The notes under the pieces were generated by a model that did not search any database, was not told the origin of the DNA, and saw only the letters and a list, made by a program, of their open reading frames with translations. This document shows positions 1 to 7,832 of a stretch of 64,000 bases of DNA, piece by piece. Position numbers and translations under genes: made by a program. The first letter of the stretch is position 1. The number at the start of each line of letters is the position of its first letter. The stretch lies in NCBI RefSeq assembly GCF_016598615.1, contig NZ_CP066831.1, forward strand, positions 434,001 through 498,000. Direction: 5' to 3'. Origin of the DNA: Streptomyces liliifuscus. GTDB lineage: Bacteria > Actinomycetota > Actinomycetes > Streptomycetales > Streptomycetaceae.

Positions 1-1
1 C

Positions 2-1168
2 GTGAGATTCACCCTCAACGCCCAGGTGCTCGACGGCGGCGAGCAGGTCACCGCGATCACCCTCAACACCGCCCGGCTCGGCCCGATCGACCCGGACAGC
101 CTGACCACCGCCACCTTCACCGTGCACGCCAAAGCCACCAGCCCGATCCCCATCGCCGACGGCGACACCATCTCCGGCGAGTACGACCTCGACCGCACGG
201 TGACCGCCGTCCGGCTCGACCACCGCGGCAACATCGTCCTCGACCTGAGCCATGCCGAGGGCCAGACCGGCGGCGGCACCCTCGGCTACATCCGGGGCAG
301 GGCCCGCAACGTCATGCTCGACCTCGCCTACACCATCACTCAGCGCGCCCCGATCGTCTCACGCGATCAACGACCGATCACCATCAAGAACTTCGTGCAG
401 AACCGTCGGCTGTCGGACCCCGAGGTCGACGCGTTCAGCTCCTACATCTCCGGCTCGGGAATGAAGTACCGGCTGTACTCACCCACCGGCTCCCGCGCCT
501 CCCGACGAGGCAAGCACCCGCTGATCGTCTGGCTGCACGGCGGGGGTGAGGGCGCCTCACTACCCGACAACTACTACGACAACGAGACCACGCTACGAGC
601 CAACCGCGGCGCACTGGGCTTCGCCACCCCCCAGGCACAACGCATCTTCGACGGCGCCTACGTCCTAGCCCCGCAAAGCACCTCCGCCTGGATGCAGGAC
701 GGCCCCCGCTTCGCCCCCCTCATCCGCGAGATCATCGGCGACGTCACGCGCAGGAACCGCATCGACCACGACCGGATCTACGTCGCCGGCTGCAGCAACG
801 GCGGCTACATGACCATGAAGATGACCACCGTCTATCCCAACCTGTTCGCCGCCGCCGTGCCGATCTGCGGCGTTGTCACGTCCTTCCCGCCCGGCGGTGC
901 ACCGCTGATCCCCGACAGCGAGCTGGCAAGGATCAGCACCCCCAGCTGGCTCGTCACCTCCCGCGACGACACCACCGTGGACCCGCAGGCCAACACCGCC
1001 CACGCGCACGACCTCATCCCCGACTCGCTGATGACGCTCTACGACCAGGTCATCTGGAACGGCCACAGGTTCGCCGGCCACTGGTCATGGATCTACGTCG
1101 CCCGCAACGACCCCAGCATCAACGGAACGCACATCTGGCAGTGGATGGCCGCCCAGCATCGGCACTGA
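2..1168 (+). CDS. Esterase/PHB-depolymerase-like alpha/beta hydrolase, probably 5' partial
   Basis: The C-terminal two thirds is an alpha/beta hydrolase of the PHB depolymerase/prolyl oligopeptidase-like esterase type: an oxyanion-loop motif LHGGGEG near residue 178, the nucleophile motif GCSNGG near residue 265, an Asp in SRDDTTVD and a likely catalytic His in NGHRFAGHW near the end. The first about 120 residues look like the beta-sandwich Ig-like N-terminal domain of secreted esterases. No signal peptide or ribosome binding site is visible because the window begins one base before the first GTG, so the true start probably lies upstream. Hydrolysis of an ester is inferred from the family; the substrate is unknown. 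Inverted repeats and transposase scraps follow directly, so the gene sits at the edge of disturbed DNA. Confidence 0.7.
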   Translation: MRFTLNAQVLDGGEQVTAITLNTARLGPIDPDSLTTATFTVHAKATSPIPIADGDTISGEYDLDRTVTAVRLDHRGNIVLDLSHAEGQTGGGTLGYIRGRARNVMLDLAYTITQRAPIVSRDQRPITIKNFVQNRRLSDPEVDAFSSYISGSGMKYRLYSPTGSRASRRGKHPLIVWLHGGGEGASLPDNYYDNETTLRANRGALGFATPQAQRIFDGAYVLAPQSTSAWMQDGPRFAPLIREIIGDVTRRNRIDHDRIYVAGCSNGGYMTMKMTTVYPNLFAAAVPICGVVTSFPPGGAPLIPDSELARISTPSWLVTSRDDTTVDPQANTAHAHDLIPDSLMTLYDQVIWNGHRFAGHWSWIYVARNDPSINGTHIWQWMAAQHRH

Positions 1169-1183
1169 CAGGAAACCACGTTC

Positions 1184-1247
1184 TCCAGCAACGCGATCTT
1201 CAGCGACAACTGGTACGCCCCTGTTCCGATGGAGTCGCGTTGCTGGA
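1184..1247. repeat. 13-bp perfect inverted repeat downstream of the esterase
   Basis: TCCAGCAACGCGA (1184-1196) is repeated in inverted orientation as TCGCGTTGCTGGA (1235-1247), with 38 nt between. It begins 16 nt after the esterase stop, so it could act as a terminator. It also lies just upstream of an IS5-type transposase start and could be an insertion-sequence end. The sequence alone does not separate the two. Confidence 0.5.
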
Positions 1248-1294
1248 CAATGGAGGATCCGGCAGCCTTCGAAAGCCTTGGCCGTTGTGACGCT

Positions 1295-1390
1295 GTGAGT
1301 ACTCGGCCGTCGATCGTGGACGACGAGTTGTGGGCGCTGATCGAACCGCTTCTGCTCTCTTGGCCCGATTGTTCGGCCGGGCCTGCTCGA
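1295..1390 (+). mobile_element. IS5-family transposase N-terminal remnant
   Basis: From the GTG at 1295 the frame reads STRPSIVDDELWALIEPLL, the characteristic N-terminus of IS5-family transposases common in Streptomyces. The match stops after about 32 residues, where the frame runs into unrelated sequence; no DDE catalytic core is present. It is a dead fragment. It abuts and slightly overlaps a second, oppositely oriented transposase fragment, which suggests one element inserted into or recombined with another. Confidence 0.7.
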
Positions 1391-1500
1391 TGGGCGTCGA
1401 AGCCGGTAACGGCGTAGACGCTCTCGCGGCTCTCGCGCTTGCCGGTCTGTTTGCGGCAGCGCTGGATGCGAATTGCCACAAAGTACTCACGCGATCGGAC
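1375..1500 (-). mobile_element. ISAs1-type transposase fragment
   Basis: On the minus strand the segment reads IQRCRKQTGKRESRESVYAVT followed by FDAHRAGPAEQ. This resembles the part of ISAs1-family DDE transposases just before the final His-Trp-Ile-Glu region (pattern R-R...TGK..RETVYAVTSL.A..A.P..). Only about 40 residues remain and the HW.IEN motif is missing. Family assignment is from motif memory and is less certain than for the neighbouring IS5 fragment. Confidence 0.5.
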
Positions 1501-1539
1501 ATCTGGCTCAGACCGTCGCCTCCAGGCAGCGGGTCCTCT

Positions 1540-2355
1540 TCACGAATTCCAGTGCATCGACTCAGATGCCCGCTCGAAGCGCCGGGCGGCCAACTCCTGC
1601 CTCCGGATCGCCCAGTGAAGCGAAAATCCCTCCCTGCCCTCGATGCTGGGATGCCAGTCCGCCAACAGGACCCAGTCCTCGAGGTCCCAGGTCTCATCCG
1701 AGGACATCGCAGCGGACTCTACGGGGTTCACATCCATGCATTCCTCCTGGGCGTGCCCGCCCACCTGCACCCACCCGCCGCGAGGGAATCCGCGGCCGTC
1801 CATGTTCCACAAATCCGAGTGGATGCTCGCATAGGGAGCCCAGGGAAGATCTTCGCCCTGCCAGCCGTGGTCGGTGGCCTTTGCCTTCGAGCTGTGGAAC
1901 GGCAGGGACACATCGGCGGCCATCCGCAGTTCGCCCTGCGGATATTGCTCGGATATCTCCAGACAATCCGGATCCTCGTCGTAGTACTCGAAGGCAATTG
2001 CCCGTTCCTCGACGACCGCCCCCTGGGGGACGTACATCACTTGACCACCACCGTCCAGGTCGGGGAACGCGAACAGCAGCAGGCGGCCGTCGGGCGGCAG
2101 TAGAAGTCCCGTCACCTTTTCGGGCAGATCTGCGCAATTGAGCGAGGCGAGGAACGGGAATTCGGGGTCCGGGGCGTCGGGGGGAAGTAGCACGGGCCCG
2201 CCATAGCGGCCTACTACGGGCCCGTCCCCGTCCAGCGTCAGAGCCGCACATGGGAGGGCGGCACCTAGCCACTGGTCCACGACGCCGGAGGGGATATCCC
2301 GCCTCACCATTTCCGCACGGTACCGGTCCAACTTGGCCAATATTTCAGGCGTCAT
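1540..2355 (-). CDS. DUF1963/YwqG-family protein
   Basis: A 271-residue soluble protein with the pattern of the YwqG/DUF1963 family: GPVLLPPDAPDPEFPFLASLN near residue 55, then a hydrophobic LLLFAFPD strand and a Trp/Gly-rich C-terminal half (WVQVGGHAQEE). Members are proteins of unknown function. The ATG at 2355 is chosen because the residues before it (to 2721) are low-complexity Arg/Pro sequence; no strong Shine-Dalgarno is visible, so the start is uncertain. No operon partner is apparent; transposase remnants lie just downstream. Confidence 0.65.
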   Translation of the reverse strand: MTPEILAKLDRYRAEMVRRDIPSGVVDQWLGAALPCAALTLDGDGPVVGRYGGPVLLPPDAPDPEFPFLASLNCADLPEKVTGLLLPPDGRLLLFAFPDLDGGGQVMYVPQGAVVEERAIAFEYYDEDPDCLEISEQYPQGELRMAADVSLPFHSSKAKATDHGWQGEDLPWAPYASIHSDLWNMDGRGFPRGGWVQVGGHAQEECMDVNPVESAAMSSDETWDLEDWVLLADWHPSIEGREGFSLHWAIRRQELAARRFERASESMHWNS

Positions 2356-2597
2356 GCGGATACTGTAATAGGCCAGGTCACGCCAAACGCGGACGGCGAG
2401 TCCCCGAGCCCACGTCGTCTTCACCGGCATCTGATAGGCCATGCCCCAAGCGGTGGGCCGTCTGCGGTCTGCAGGCCCCCTTCTCCCCGCCGACGTCTCC
2501 CAGCGGTCGCCGACGAGCTCATCTGCACGTGCTCGCCGGTCTGCTCGTGGCCCAAGTTGGTGGCGCCCCATGTGTGCGTGCTGCGTCGTCGCGGCAC

Positions 2598-3194
2598 TCA
2601 GGCCGGGTAAGGGGCGGCCTCGCGTGCCGACTTGAGCGCACCCGCCCACCAGGCCAGCTGGTCGAGCAGCGTCTTGGCGTACCCGGGGGTCTCGGGGTCG
2701 AGAGGACGGCCGTCCTGCCATGCCGTGAAGTAGTTGGGGAAGGCGAGACCGTCACGGATCGTCACCGCGTGCAGTTCGGTCAGCACGTTCTCCAGGTGCA
2801 GGACGGCGTGGCGGCCGCCCGCCGCGCCCCCGTAGCTGACGAAGGCGACAGGCTTGGCCGTCCACTGGGTGAAGTGCCAGTCGATGGCCGCTTTCAAGGA
2901 GGCGGGATAGCTGTGGTTGTACTCGGGTGTGACCACGACGAACGCGTCCGCGCTCTCCAGTGCGGTGGTCAGGTGCCGCATCCCGGCCGGGCGGGGGTAC
3001 TCGTCGCCGGCGTACTTCGGCGATGCCGCGGGCAGGGACAGCGGGATCTCGACGTCGGCCAGATCGACGACATCGACGTCGAAGCCGCCGTGCGAGTCGG
3101 CCTGTTCAGCCAACCAGGACGCCACCACCGGACCGAACCGCCCTTCGCGGACGCTCGCGACGATGACCACCAGCTTGTGTGTGTTGTTCTCCAT
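2598..3194 (-). CDS. NADPH-dependent FMN reductase family protein
   Basis: A 198-residue flavodoxin-like protein: N-terminal strand and phosphate-binding loop KLVVIVASVREGRFG, the TPEYNHSYPASLKAAIDW segment typical of the NADPH-dependent FMN/azoreductase (SsuE/ArsH-like) superfamily around residues 105-122, and FVSYGGAAGGRHAV near residue 135 contacting the flavin. It should bind FMN and reduce flavin, quinones or azo compounds with NAD(P)H; the physiological substrate is unknown. A second possible start lies four codons upstream (3206). It is transcribed divergently from the XRE regulator at 3307 across a 112-bp gap, which suggests local control by that protein. Confidence 0.85.
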   Translation of the reverse strand: MENNTHKLVVIVASVREGRFGPVVASWLAEQADSHGGFDVDVVDLADVEIPLSLPAASPKYAGDEYPRPAGMRHLTTALESADAFVVVTPEYNHSYPASLKAAIDWHFTQWTAKPVAFVSYGGAAGGRHAVLHLENVLTELHAVTIRDGLAFPNYFTAWQDGRPLDPETPGYAKTLLDQLAWWAGALKSAREAAPYPA

Positions 3195-3306
3195 GCCCAC
3201 CACCATCGGGTCCGCCCCCGGCCACAGCCAGGCCGAGCTCAGGCTGGCCCCCGCAGGGCCCCCTTGAGCTCGCCGCGACCGGTCCGGCCCGCCCTATCCT
3301 CAAGAC

Positions 3307-4146
3307 ATGGGTACGCCGTTGGGAGACTTCATCCGGAGCAAGCGCGACAGTGTCCAGCCGGAGACACTCGGTCTCCCGGACCGAGGACGCCGCCGCTCAC
3401 CGGGGCTGCGCCGCACGGATCTCGCGGCGCGCGCCGGCATCAGTGTCGAGTACCTGACCCGCATCGAGCAGGGCCGTGACCGCAATCCCTCGGTGGCGGT
3501 GGTGAACGCTCTCGCCGACGCCCTCAGCCTCTCCCCCGCCGAGCGCGCCCACCTGCGATACCTCACGAAGATCACAGGTGGAGAATGCACCGCCCACACC
3601 CGACCCGCACCCCCGCCCCGGCATGTGCGAGACGCCGTTCAGCAGACACTGCGCCTCCTCGAACCAGGCATCGCCGTGGTGACCAACCGGCTGGGTGACA
3701 TCCTCGCCCACACCTCCGCGTACCAGTCGGTGACGAACGGCAGCGGACTGCTCGACACCGAAGCCCCGAACCTCACCCGCTACGTCTTCGCCGACCCCCG
3801 CGCCCGCACATTCTTCACCGACTGGGACGACGTCGCCGACGAGCAGGCATTCGACCTGTGGCTCGCCCCGTCCGTCGAGAGCTCCGAGTGGTTCACCGCG
3901 GAACTCGCACCCCTTGCCGGCCCGGAACTGACCCGGCGCCTGAACCGGCACGTCGTTCCGCAACGCGGAGTCCTCCGACTCAGCCATCCAGCCGGATGCG
4001 AGCTCCGGCTGCTGCGGGAAACACTCGAACTCCCAACTGACTCGCAGCAGTTGACCGTCCTTCTCCCCTCTGACGACGAGACCGCCGAGGCCGTCGAGCA
4101 ACTCCGCCACAGGAGTCGGCACAGCACCCTGCGGGCCATCTCCTGA
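3307..4146 (+). CDS. XRE/MmyB-like helix-turn-helix regulator
   Basis: Residues about 10-80 form an XRE-type helix-turn-helix with the signature RRSPGLRRTDLAARAGIS followed by VEYLTRIEQGRD. Residues about 105-270 match the MmyB-like ligand-binding domain often fused to it in actinomycetes (GDILAHTSAYQSV, WDDVADEQ, ELTRRLNRHVV). The 279-residue length fits this family. Such proteins are usually repressors or activators of an adjacent oxidoreductase gene, here the divergent FMN reductase starting at 3194. The shared 112-bp intergenic region presumably holds both promoters. Confidence 0.85.
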   Translation: MGTPLGDFIRSKRDSVQPETLGLPDRGRRRSPGLRRTDLAARAGISVEYLTRIEQGRDRNPSVAVVNALADALSLSPAERAHLRYLTKITGGECTAHTRPAPPPRHVRDAVQQTLRLLEPGIAVVTNRLGDILAHTSAYQSVTNGSGLLDTEAPNLTRYVFADPRARTFFTDWDDVADEQAFDLWLAPSVESSEWFTAELAPLAGPELTRRLNRHVVPQRGVLRLSHPAGCELRLLRETLELPTDSQQLTVLLPSDDETAEAVEQLRHRSRHSTLRAIS

Positions 4147-4624
4147 CGTGTGCCAGGCGAGGTGCTCGACAGTCCGGCAGACGCACGCGGCGTCTCGCGG
4201 TTGCCGCCGCCAGGGAAGCAGGGGCAATCTCCAGGGACCGCCGTCCTTGGTCACTGACTTCCCATCAGGCTCTCAACCAAGGATCGTCTTCGTAGTCCGG
4301 AGGCAGGGGGAACAGCCTGCTCCGGCGCCGCCGCAAGAGGCATGACCCCGGAGCTGGTGCCCGCACGTGGACCAACTGACCGCCGGGCAACGGTGCCGAC
4401 CGTAGGCAGCGGCAAGACTCCGCAGGCCGTGGCCGTCATGTAGCCCGGCGTGCAAGGAAACACGTCCACCCGAGAATATGGCGCCGCCTGCCGCCTGCTG
4501 GTCACATCAGGTGATCAGCCGCCGAAGGCGCCGTCAGCGTGACATACGGCCGCAGCCGCAACCGAAGCGGCCCTCGCGGCGCTCTGGACCGGTAGTTGGC
4601 AAAACACCCGGTTGGGAGACAGAG
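4147..4624. other. Gene-free stretch
   Basis: No frame here has recognisable protein motifs or convincing coding character. A strong purine-rich ribosome binding site (GGGAGACAGAG) appears only at its right end, serving the small gene at 4625. Confidence 0.4.
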
Positions 4625-4945
4625 ATGACCCCCTGGAGCAACGACAACCTCGGTTCCGGCGCCTACGTTGACCCCTACGCCGCTCCGGACCCCCGTGACA
4701 ACACCTGGCCGACTCCCGTCCAAGCCGGTGACGACCTGGACTACTTCCTGCCGCCGCCCAACCCCGCCGAACGCCTCAGCCGCATCCTCGCCCCACGCGA
4801 CGAGCGGCGACTTGCCTTGAATGCGACGCTCACCGCCGCCGGTATCCCCCCGATGCCGGAAGACCGCGCGGTCATCGACCAGCTCAGCGCCCTGCCGGCA
4901 GACGTCAGCACCGCAATCCAACGCTGGCTGCACCACACCCTGTGA
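4625..4945 (+). CDS. Small hypothetical protein
   Basis: A 106-residue acidic, proline-rich protein with no signal peptide or membrane segment. The ATG at 4625 follows a good Shine-Dalgarno (GGGAGACAGAG). The first half is Pro/Asp-rich (PYAAPDPRDNTWPTP); the second half looks alpha-helical (ERLSRILAPRDERRLALNATLTAAG, split here as two helices) and ends in QRWLHHTL. No family is recognised and the neighbours give no functional hint. Confidence 0.5.
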   Translation: MTPWSNDNLGSGAYVDPYAAPDPRDNTWPTPVQAGDDLDYFLPPPNPAERLSRILAPRDERRLALNATLTAAGIPPMPEDRAVIDQLSALPADVSTAIQRWLHHTL

Positions 4946-5348
4946 ACTCGGGGGCCACACCCTTCACCGACGACGGCCCGGACCGTATCCACCCCCACCT
5001 CACGACCCACCGCAAACCGCGTGCCGGTAGGGGACTTGGTGGGGAGAACGGTAGGGGGCTGGAGGCTTGCTCGACGGCACAGGTAGACCGTCCGCGCTCA
5101 GGTGGACTTGCTGCTGAAGCGGCCGTGTTCTCGGATAGCTGCCGCCAGGTGGCGAGTAACGCTGAGTAATTACACGGGGCTGCGGTCGCGCTGCCGGGCC
5201 GGAGGCGCTGGTGGCGCAGGGCACGACGTTGTCCCCTCGGCCACCAGTGACCTTGCAGACGATGCCGACGGAAGCGACGTCGGGATCCTCCGGCAACTGC
5301 GAGGTCCGGGCCCGGATCCAGCGCCGCAGGGATCCGATCAGCTCGTGC
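4946..5348. other. Gene-free stretch
   Basis: No convincing gene. On the minus strand, just past the GtrA stop, one frame keeps codon bias for about 40 residues (RARTSQLPEDPDVASVG), but no family or start supports it; it may be a decayed reading frame. Confidence 0.3.
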
Positions 5349-5873
5349 TCAGCAAGCGCGGTGGAGCGCCGCCGGGTCGGCCGGTGCTGTGGCGTGGGTG
5401 ACGGTCACGTGTACAGGCCGGGCGGTGCGGACGGTGGCCGCGGTCTGCGAGCGGTTCCGTGCAAAGACGACGAGGCGCAGCACGGCGAACCGCGCGACAC
5501 CGGCGAGTGCGGAGGCGGACAGGTAGACGACCTGCTCGAGCAGCGCACCGGGTGCCGCTACCAGTTGCTGCAGGACAAGCATCGACACGCAAGTCACCGC
5601 AAACGCGGCCGCCGCGGACCCGGCCGACTGCACATGCTGGCGCCAGGTCGCATGTCCGCCTGCACCGAAGGTGAAGCGGGCGTGCAACTCGGTGGCGAGG
5701 AGCGTGGAAACCGCGGTGATCAGGGCGTTGGCCAGCCCCCAGGGAATCCAGGAGGCGAGGGCGGCCACGGCGAAGCTGGAAGCGAGCCCTACCCCGCCGC
5801 CGCAGAACACGAAGCGGGCAAAAGCGCCGAAGGCGCCCGGTGCCACCTGCCGCTGACCCTGCGCCGCCCCCAT
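5349..5873 (-). CDS. GtrA-like membrane protein
   Basis: A 174-residue protein with four predicted membrane helices, about residues 17-38, 45-65, 85-105 and 115-140. The pattern ARFVFCGGGVGLASS, then LANALITAVSTLLATELHARFTF and ARFAVLRLVVFARNR, is typical of the GtrA family, small proteins thought to translocate polyprenyl-phosphate-linked sugars or to partner a GT2 glycosyltransferase. The ATG at 5873 is preferred over 5951 because GGGGGTC precedes it at proper spacing. It stands alone; a GT2-GtrA fusion gene occurs at 23207-24511. An AT-rich repeat cluster lies about 90-210 bp upstream. Confidence 0.75.
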   Translation of the reverse strand: MGAAQGQRQVAPGAFGAFARFVFCGGGVGLASSFAVAALASWIPWGLANALITAVSTLLATELHARFTFGAGGHATWRQHVQSAGSAAAAFAVTCVSMLVLQQLVAAPGALLEQVVYLSASALAGVARFAVLRLVVFARNRSQTAATVRTARPVHVTVTHATAPADPAALHRAC

Positions 5874-5965
5874 GATCCGACCCCCTTGAGCGCCCACTTC
5901 GCGAAACGCGCACCTCTCGACCTGCGAGGCCATCGACCCGTTGTTTCCCATGACAGAAACGCTAC

Positions 5966-6086
5966 GTTGCGTTCACATATTCAGCAAGCTACTTGTTGCA
6001 AGTAATCAACATACCCACAGGCCCAAGCCGAATATCGTTGCAATAGACTCAGGATTAATGCAACGAACTCTCATCGCTTGTTGCAA
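5966..6086. repeat. Cluster of TTGCAA-type palindromes in an AT-rich patch
   Basis: Within unusually A/T-rich DNA the hexamer TTGCAA or a close variant occurs at 5996-6001, 6038-6043, 6058-6063 (ATGCAA) and 6081-6086, preceded by TTGCGT at 5967-5972. Centre spacings are 29, 42, 20 and 23 bp, most near whole helical turns. It lies upstream of the GtrA gene and could be a multi-site operator. No DnaA-box consensus is present. Confidence 0.45.
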
Positions 6087-6565
6087 TGAATTGAAGGTGA
6101 ACGCTATCCGGGGACACCGCTCGCCGTCGCGGAAGGCAGCAGAAGGTCAAGATGTCGAAGTTGCCCGCGTAGGCGGTCCTGCAGCATCGGGGCGAACTGG
6201 AGTTCCTGCTTGGCCGGTAGCCCGGCACGTACTCGGCGACGGAGTCGACGACCGCCCGCTCATCCACGCCGCCGAGTGCGGCAGCAACAAGCAGTGGACA
6301 CACCGCCCACGGCGCGCCGACGCGACCTCGCCGTGGACCGTAGACGGTGGGCGGTGGGCGCGGCTCGTCACACCGTTCGGCCCTGGAGAGGCAAACGGGG
6401 CAGACGCGCTTCCCTTCACCCATCGGGACGCCGATCCGCACGCCGCATGCCCTGCACCGGCCTTCTCACTCGTGCCCCAAAGCCTGCCTCCCGGCAGTAA
6501 CTCGTCCGTCAGGCGCGGCGCCTCACTCCCGTCCGGGCGCGACGACACGTGCGCCGGGGAACGGG
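6087..6565. other. Gene-free stretch
   Basis: Frames are open here on both strands but show no family motifs, good start sites or consistent codon use. Nothing is called. Confidence 0.3.
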
Positions 6566-7018
6566 CTATGCGCCGTCGTCGCCATCGCGCAGGGAACGGA
6601 TCATGCTCTGCAGGATCCGGAACGCACCTGACCGCTCGGCCTCGGTCATGCCGGCCAGCATCCTGACCTCGACGGACCGGACCGCCACGGTCGCCTTCTC
6701 CAGGCTCCGTCGGCCGCGAGGCGTGAGCCGCGCGGGAAGAACCTTCCCGACGGGCGCCTCCGCGGGCCTGGTCACGTAGCCGTCTCGCTCCAGAGCCTGG
6801 AGCAGCACGTTCATCGACTGCCGTGTCACGAACGCGCCCCGCGCGAGCTCGGAGTTCGACAAGCCCGGCCGTTGAGCCAGCAGTTCGAGGCAGGAGTAGT
6901 GCGTCACGCTCATCCCGAGCGGCCGCAGCACCTCCTCCATGGCCGCGCGGAGGACGCTCGACGCCTCTTTCAGCAGGTAGCCGAGTGACGTCTCCAGGTC
7001 GACACCGTCTTGATTCAT
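6566..7018 (-). CDS. MarR-family transcriptional regulator
   Basis: A 150-residue winged-helix protein of typical MarR length. An N-terminal dimerisation helix (ETSLGYLLKEASSVLRAAM) precedes the helix-turn-helix SNSELARGAFVTRQSMNVLLQ at about residues 53-73 (SVTHYSCLELLAQRPGL before it) and the wing region TPRGRRSLEKA near residue 105. The ATG at 7018 is embedded in a perfect inverted repeat (7017-7034) that resembles a MarR operator, so autoregulation is likely. The divergent VOC-family gene at 7082 shares this regulatory region and is the obvious target. Confidence 0.88.
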   Translation of the reverse strand: MNQDGVDLETSLGYLLKEASSVLRAAMEEVLRPLGMSVTHYSCLELLAQRPGLSNSELARGAFVTRQSMNVLLQALERDGYVTRPAEAPVGKVLPARLTPRGRRSLEKATVAVRSVEVRMLAGMTEAERSGAFRILQSMIRSLRDGDDGA

Positions 7019-7062
7019 GTCAGCATTCTGACATACATTGGCCTGTGTCAGAAAGCTGACAC
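7017..7062. promoter_or_regulatory. Twin MarR-type operators
   Basis: Two inverted repeats share the same half-site and spacer length: ATGTCAG-N4-CTGACAT (7017-7034) and GTGTCAG-N4-CTGACAC (7045-7062), centres 28 bp apart. They fill the gap between the divergent marR and VOC genes; the first overlaps the marR start codon. The 18-bp size and the position fit binding of a MarR dimer to each. Confidence 0.75.
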
Positions 7063-7081
7063 GAAAAGAAGGAGCATCATC

Positions 7082-7450
7082 ATGCCCGCCACCGGCCCCG
7101 ACTTCCTCTCGCTCCAGGCGCGCGACCTCGACGCTTCGCAGGCGTTCTACGAGCAGTACCTCGGCCTCGTCCGCTCGCAGGCCGGACCTCCGCACGCCGT
7201 CGTCTTCGAGACGAAGCCGATCGCGTTCGCACTCCGCGACGTCGTTCCCGGCACCGATCTCGCATCCGTTGCCCAGCCCGGCATCGGTGCCGCGATCTGG
7301 CTCCACGCCACCGGCGTCCAGGCCATTCACGATGCTCTCGTCGCCGACGGTCACACCATCGTCTCCGCACCGATCGACGGCCCTTTCGGCCGGACTTTCA
7401 CCTTCGCCGACCCCGACGGCTATCAGGTCACACTCCACGACCGCGCCTGA
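7082..7450 (+). CDS. VOC-superfamily protein (glyoxalase/bleomycin-resistance type)
   Basis: A 122-residue protein with the paired beta-alpha-beta-beta-beta modules of the vicinal oxygen chelate superfamily: DLDASQAFYEQYLGL near residue 15 and FADPDGYQVTLHD at the C-terminus. Such proteins bind or transform small electrophiles, antibiotics or aldehydes; the substrate is not predictable here. The ATG at 7082 follows a strong ribosome binding site (AAGAAGGAG). It is divergent from marR at 7018 with twin operators between, suggesting induction by a small molecule sensed by MarR. Confidence 0.8.
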   Translation: MPATGPDFLSLQARDLDASQAFYEQYLGLVRSQAGPPHAVVFETKPIAFALRDVVPGTDLASVAQPGIGAAIWLHATGVQAIHDALVADGHTIVSAPIDGPFGRTFTFADPDGYQVTLHDRA

Positions 7451-7561
7451 TCGGCCAGACGCCACCGGACGATCACCGCTCCCCGAAGACCGCGGTTGCG
7501 CCCTGGGCTCGTGCGTGACGCCACCTTCTGCCCTGCTGACCTGACGACATTCTGCCTGCTG

Positions 7562-7720
7562 GGTGACCTCGGCCCGCTCGGCGTCAAGGGCATCGGCGAG
7601 GTCGTCCTGGTCGACGTGGCACCTGCCATCGCCGGCGCGGTCCACCACGCCACCGGCCCCCGCGTCCGCGACCTGCCCATCACCGCCGAAGCCCTGCTCC
7701 GAGCAACCAGAGCGTCTCCC
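7562..7720 (+). pseudogene. Xanthine dehydrogenase molybdopterin-subunit C-terminal fragment
   Basis: The plus frame reads GPLGVKGIGEVVLVDVAPAI then AGAVHHATGPRVRDLPITAE. This matches the extreme C-terminus of the molybdopterin-binding subunit of xanthine dehydrogenase/aldehyde oxidase family enzymes (pattern KGIGE...AAI.NAV.HATG.R.RDLPIT). The remaining 700 or more residues are absent, and upstream sequence has no related motif. It is a relic of a deleted gene, left between the VOC gene and the DUF2785 gene. Confidence 0.7.
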
Positions 7721-7832
7721 CCCTTCAGACCGTCCGACGGTCTGCGCCGCCGGACACAGGAGCGCCGCTGGGCCACTCACGCCATGGGCCCGGTGGCACC
7801 GCACCCAACGCCAATGCCGGAGCTGCCCCGTG

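Noticed and set aside
5950..6090. AT-rich repeat region as a replication origin
   Set aside because: No TTGTCCACA-type DnaA boxes, and no dnaA, dnaN or rep gene nearby.
5941..6666. 241-codon plus frame starting in the AT-rich patch
   Set aside because: No ribosome binding site, no motifs and unstable codon use.
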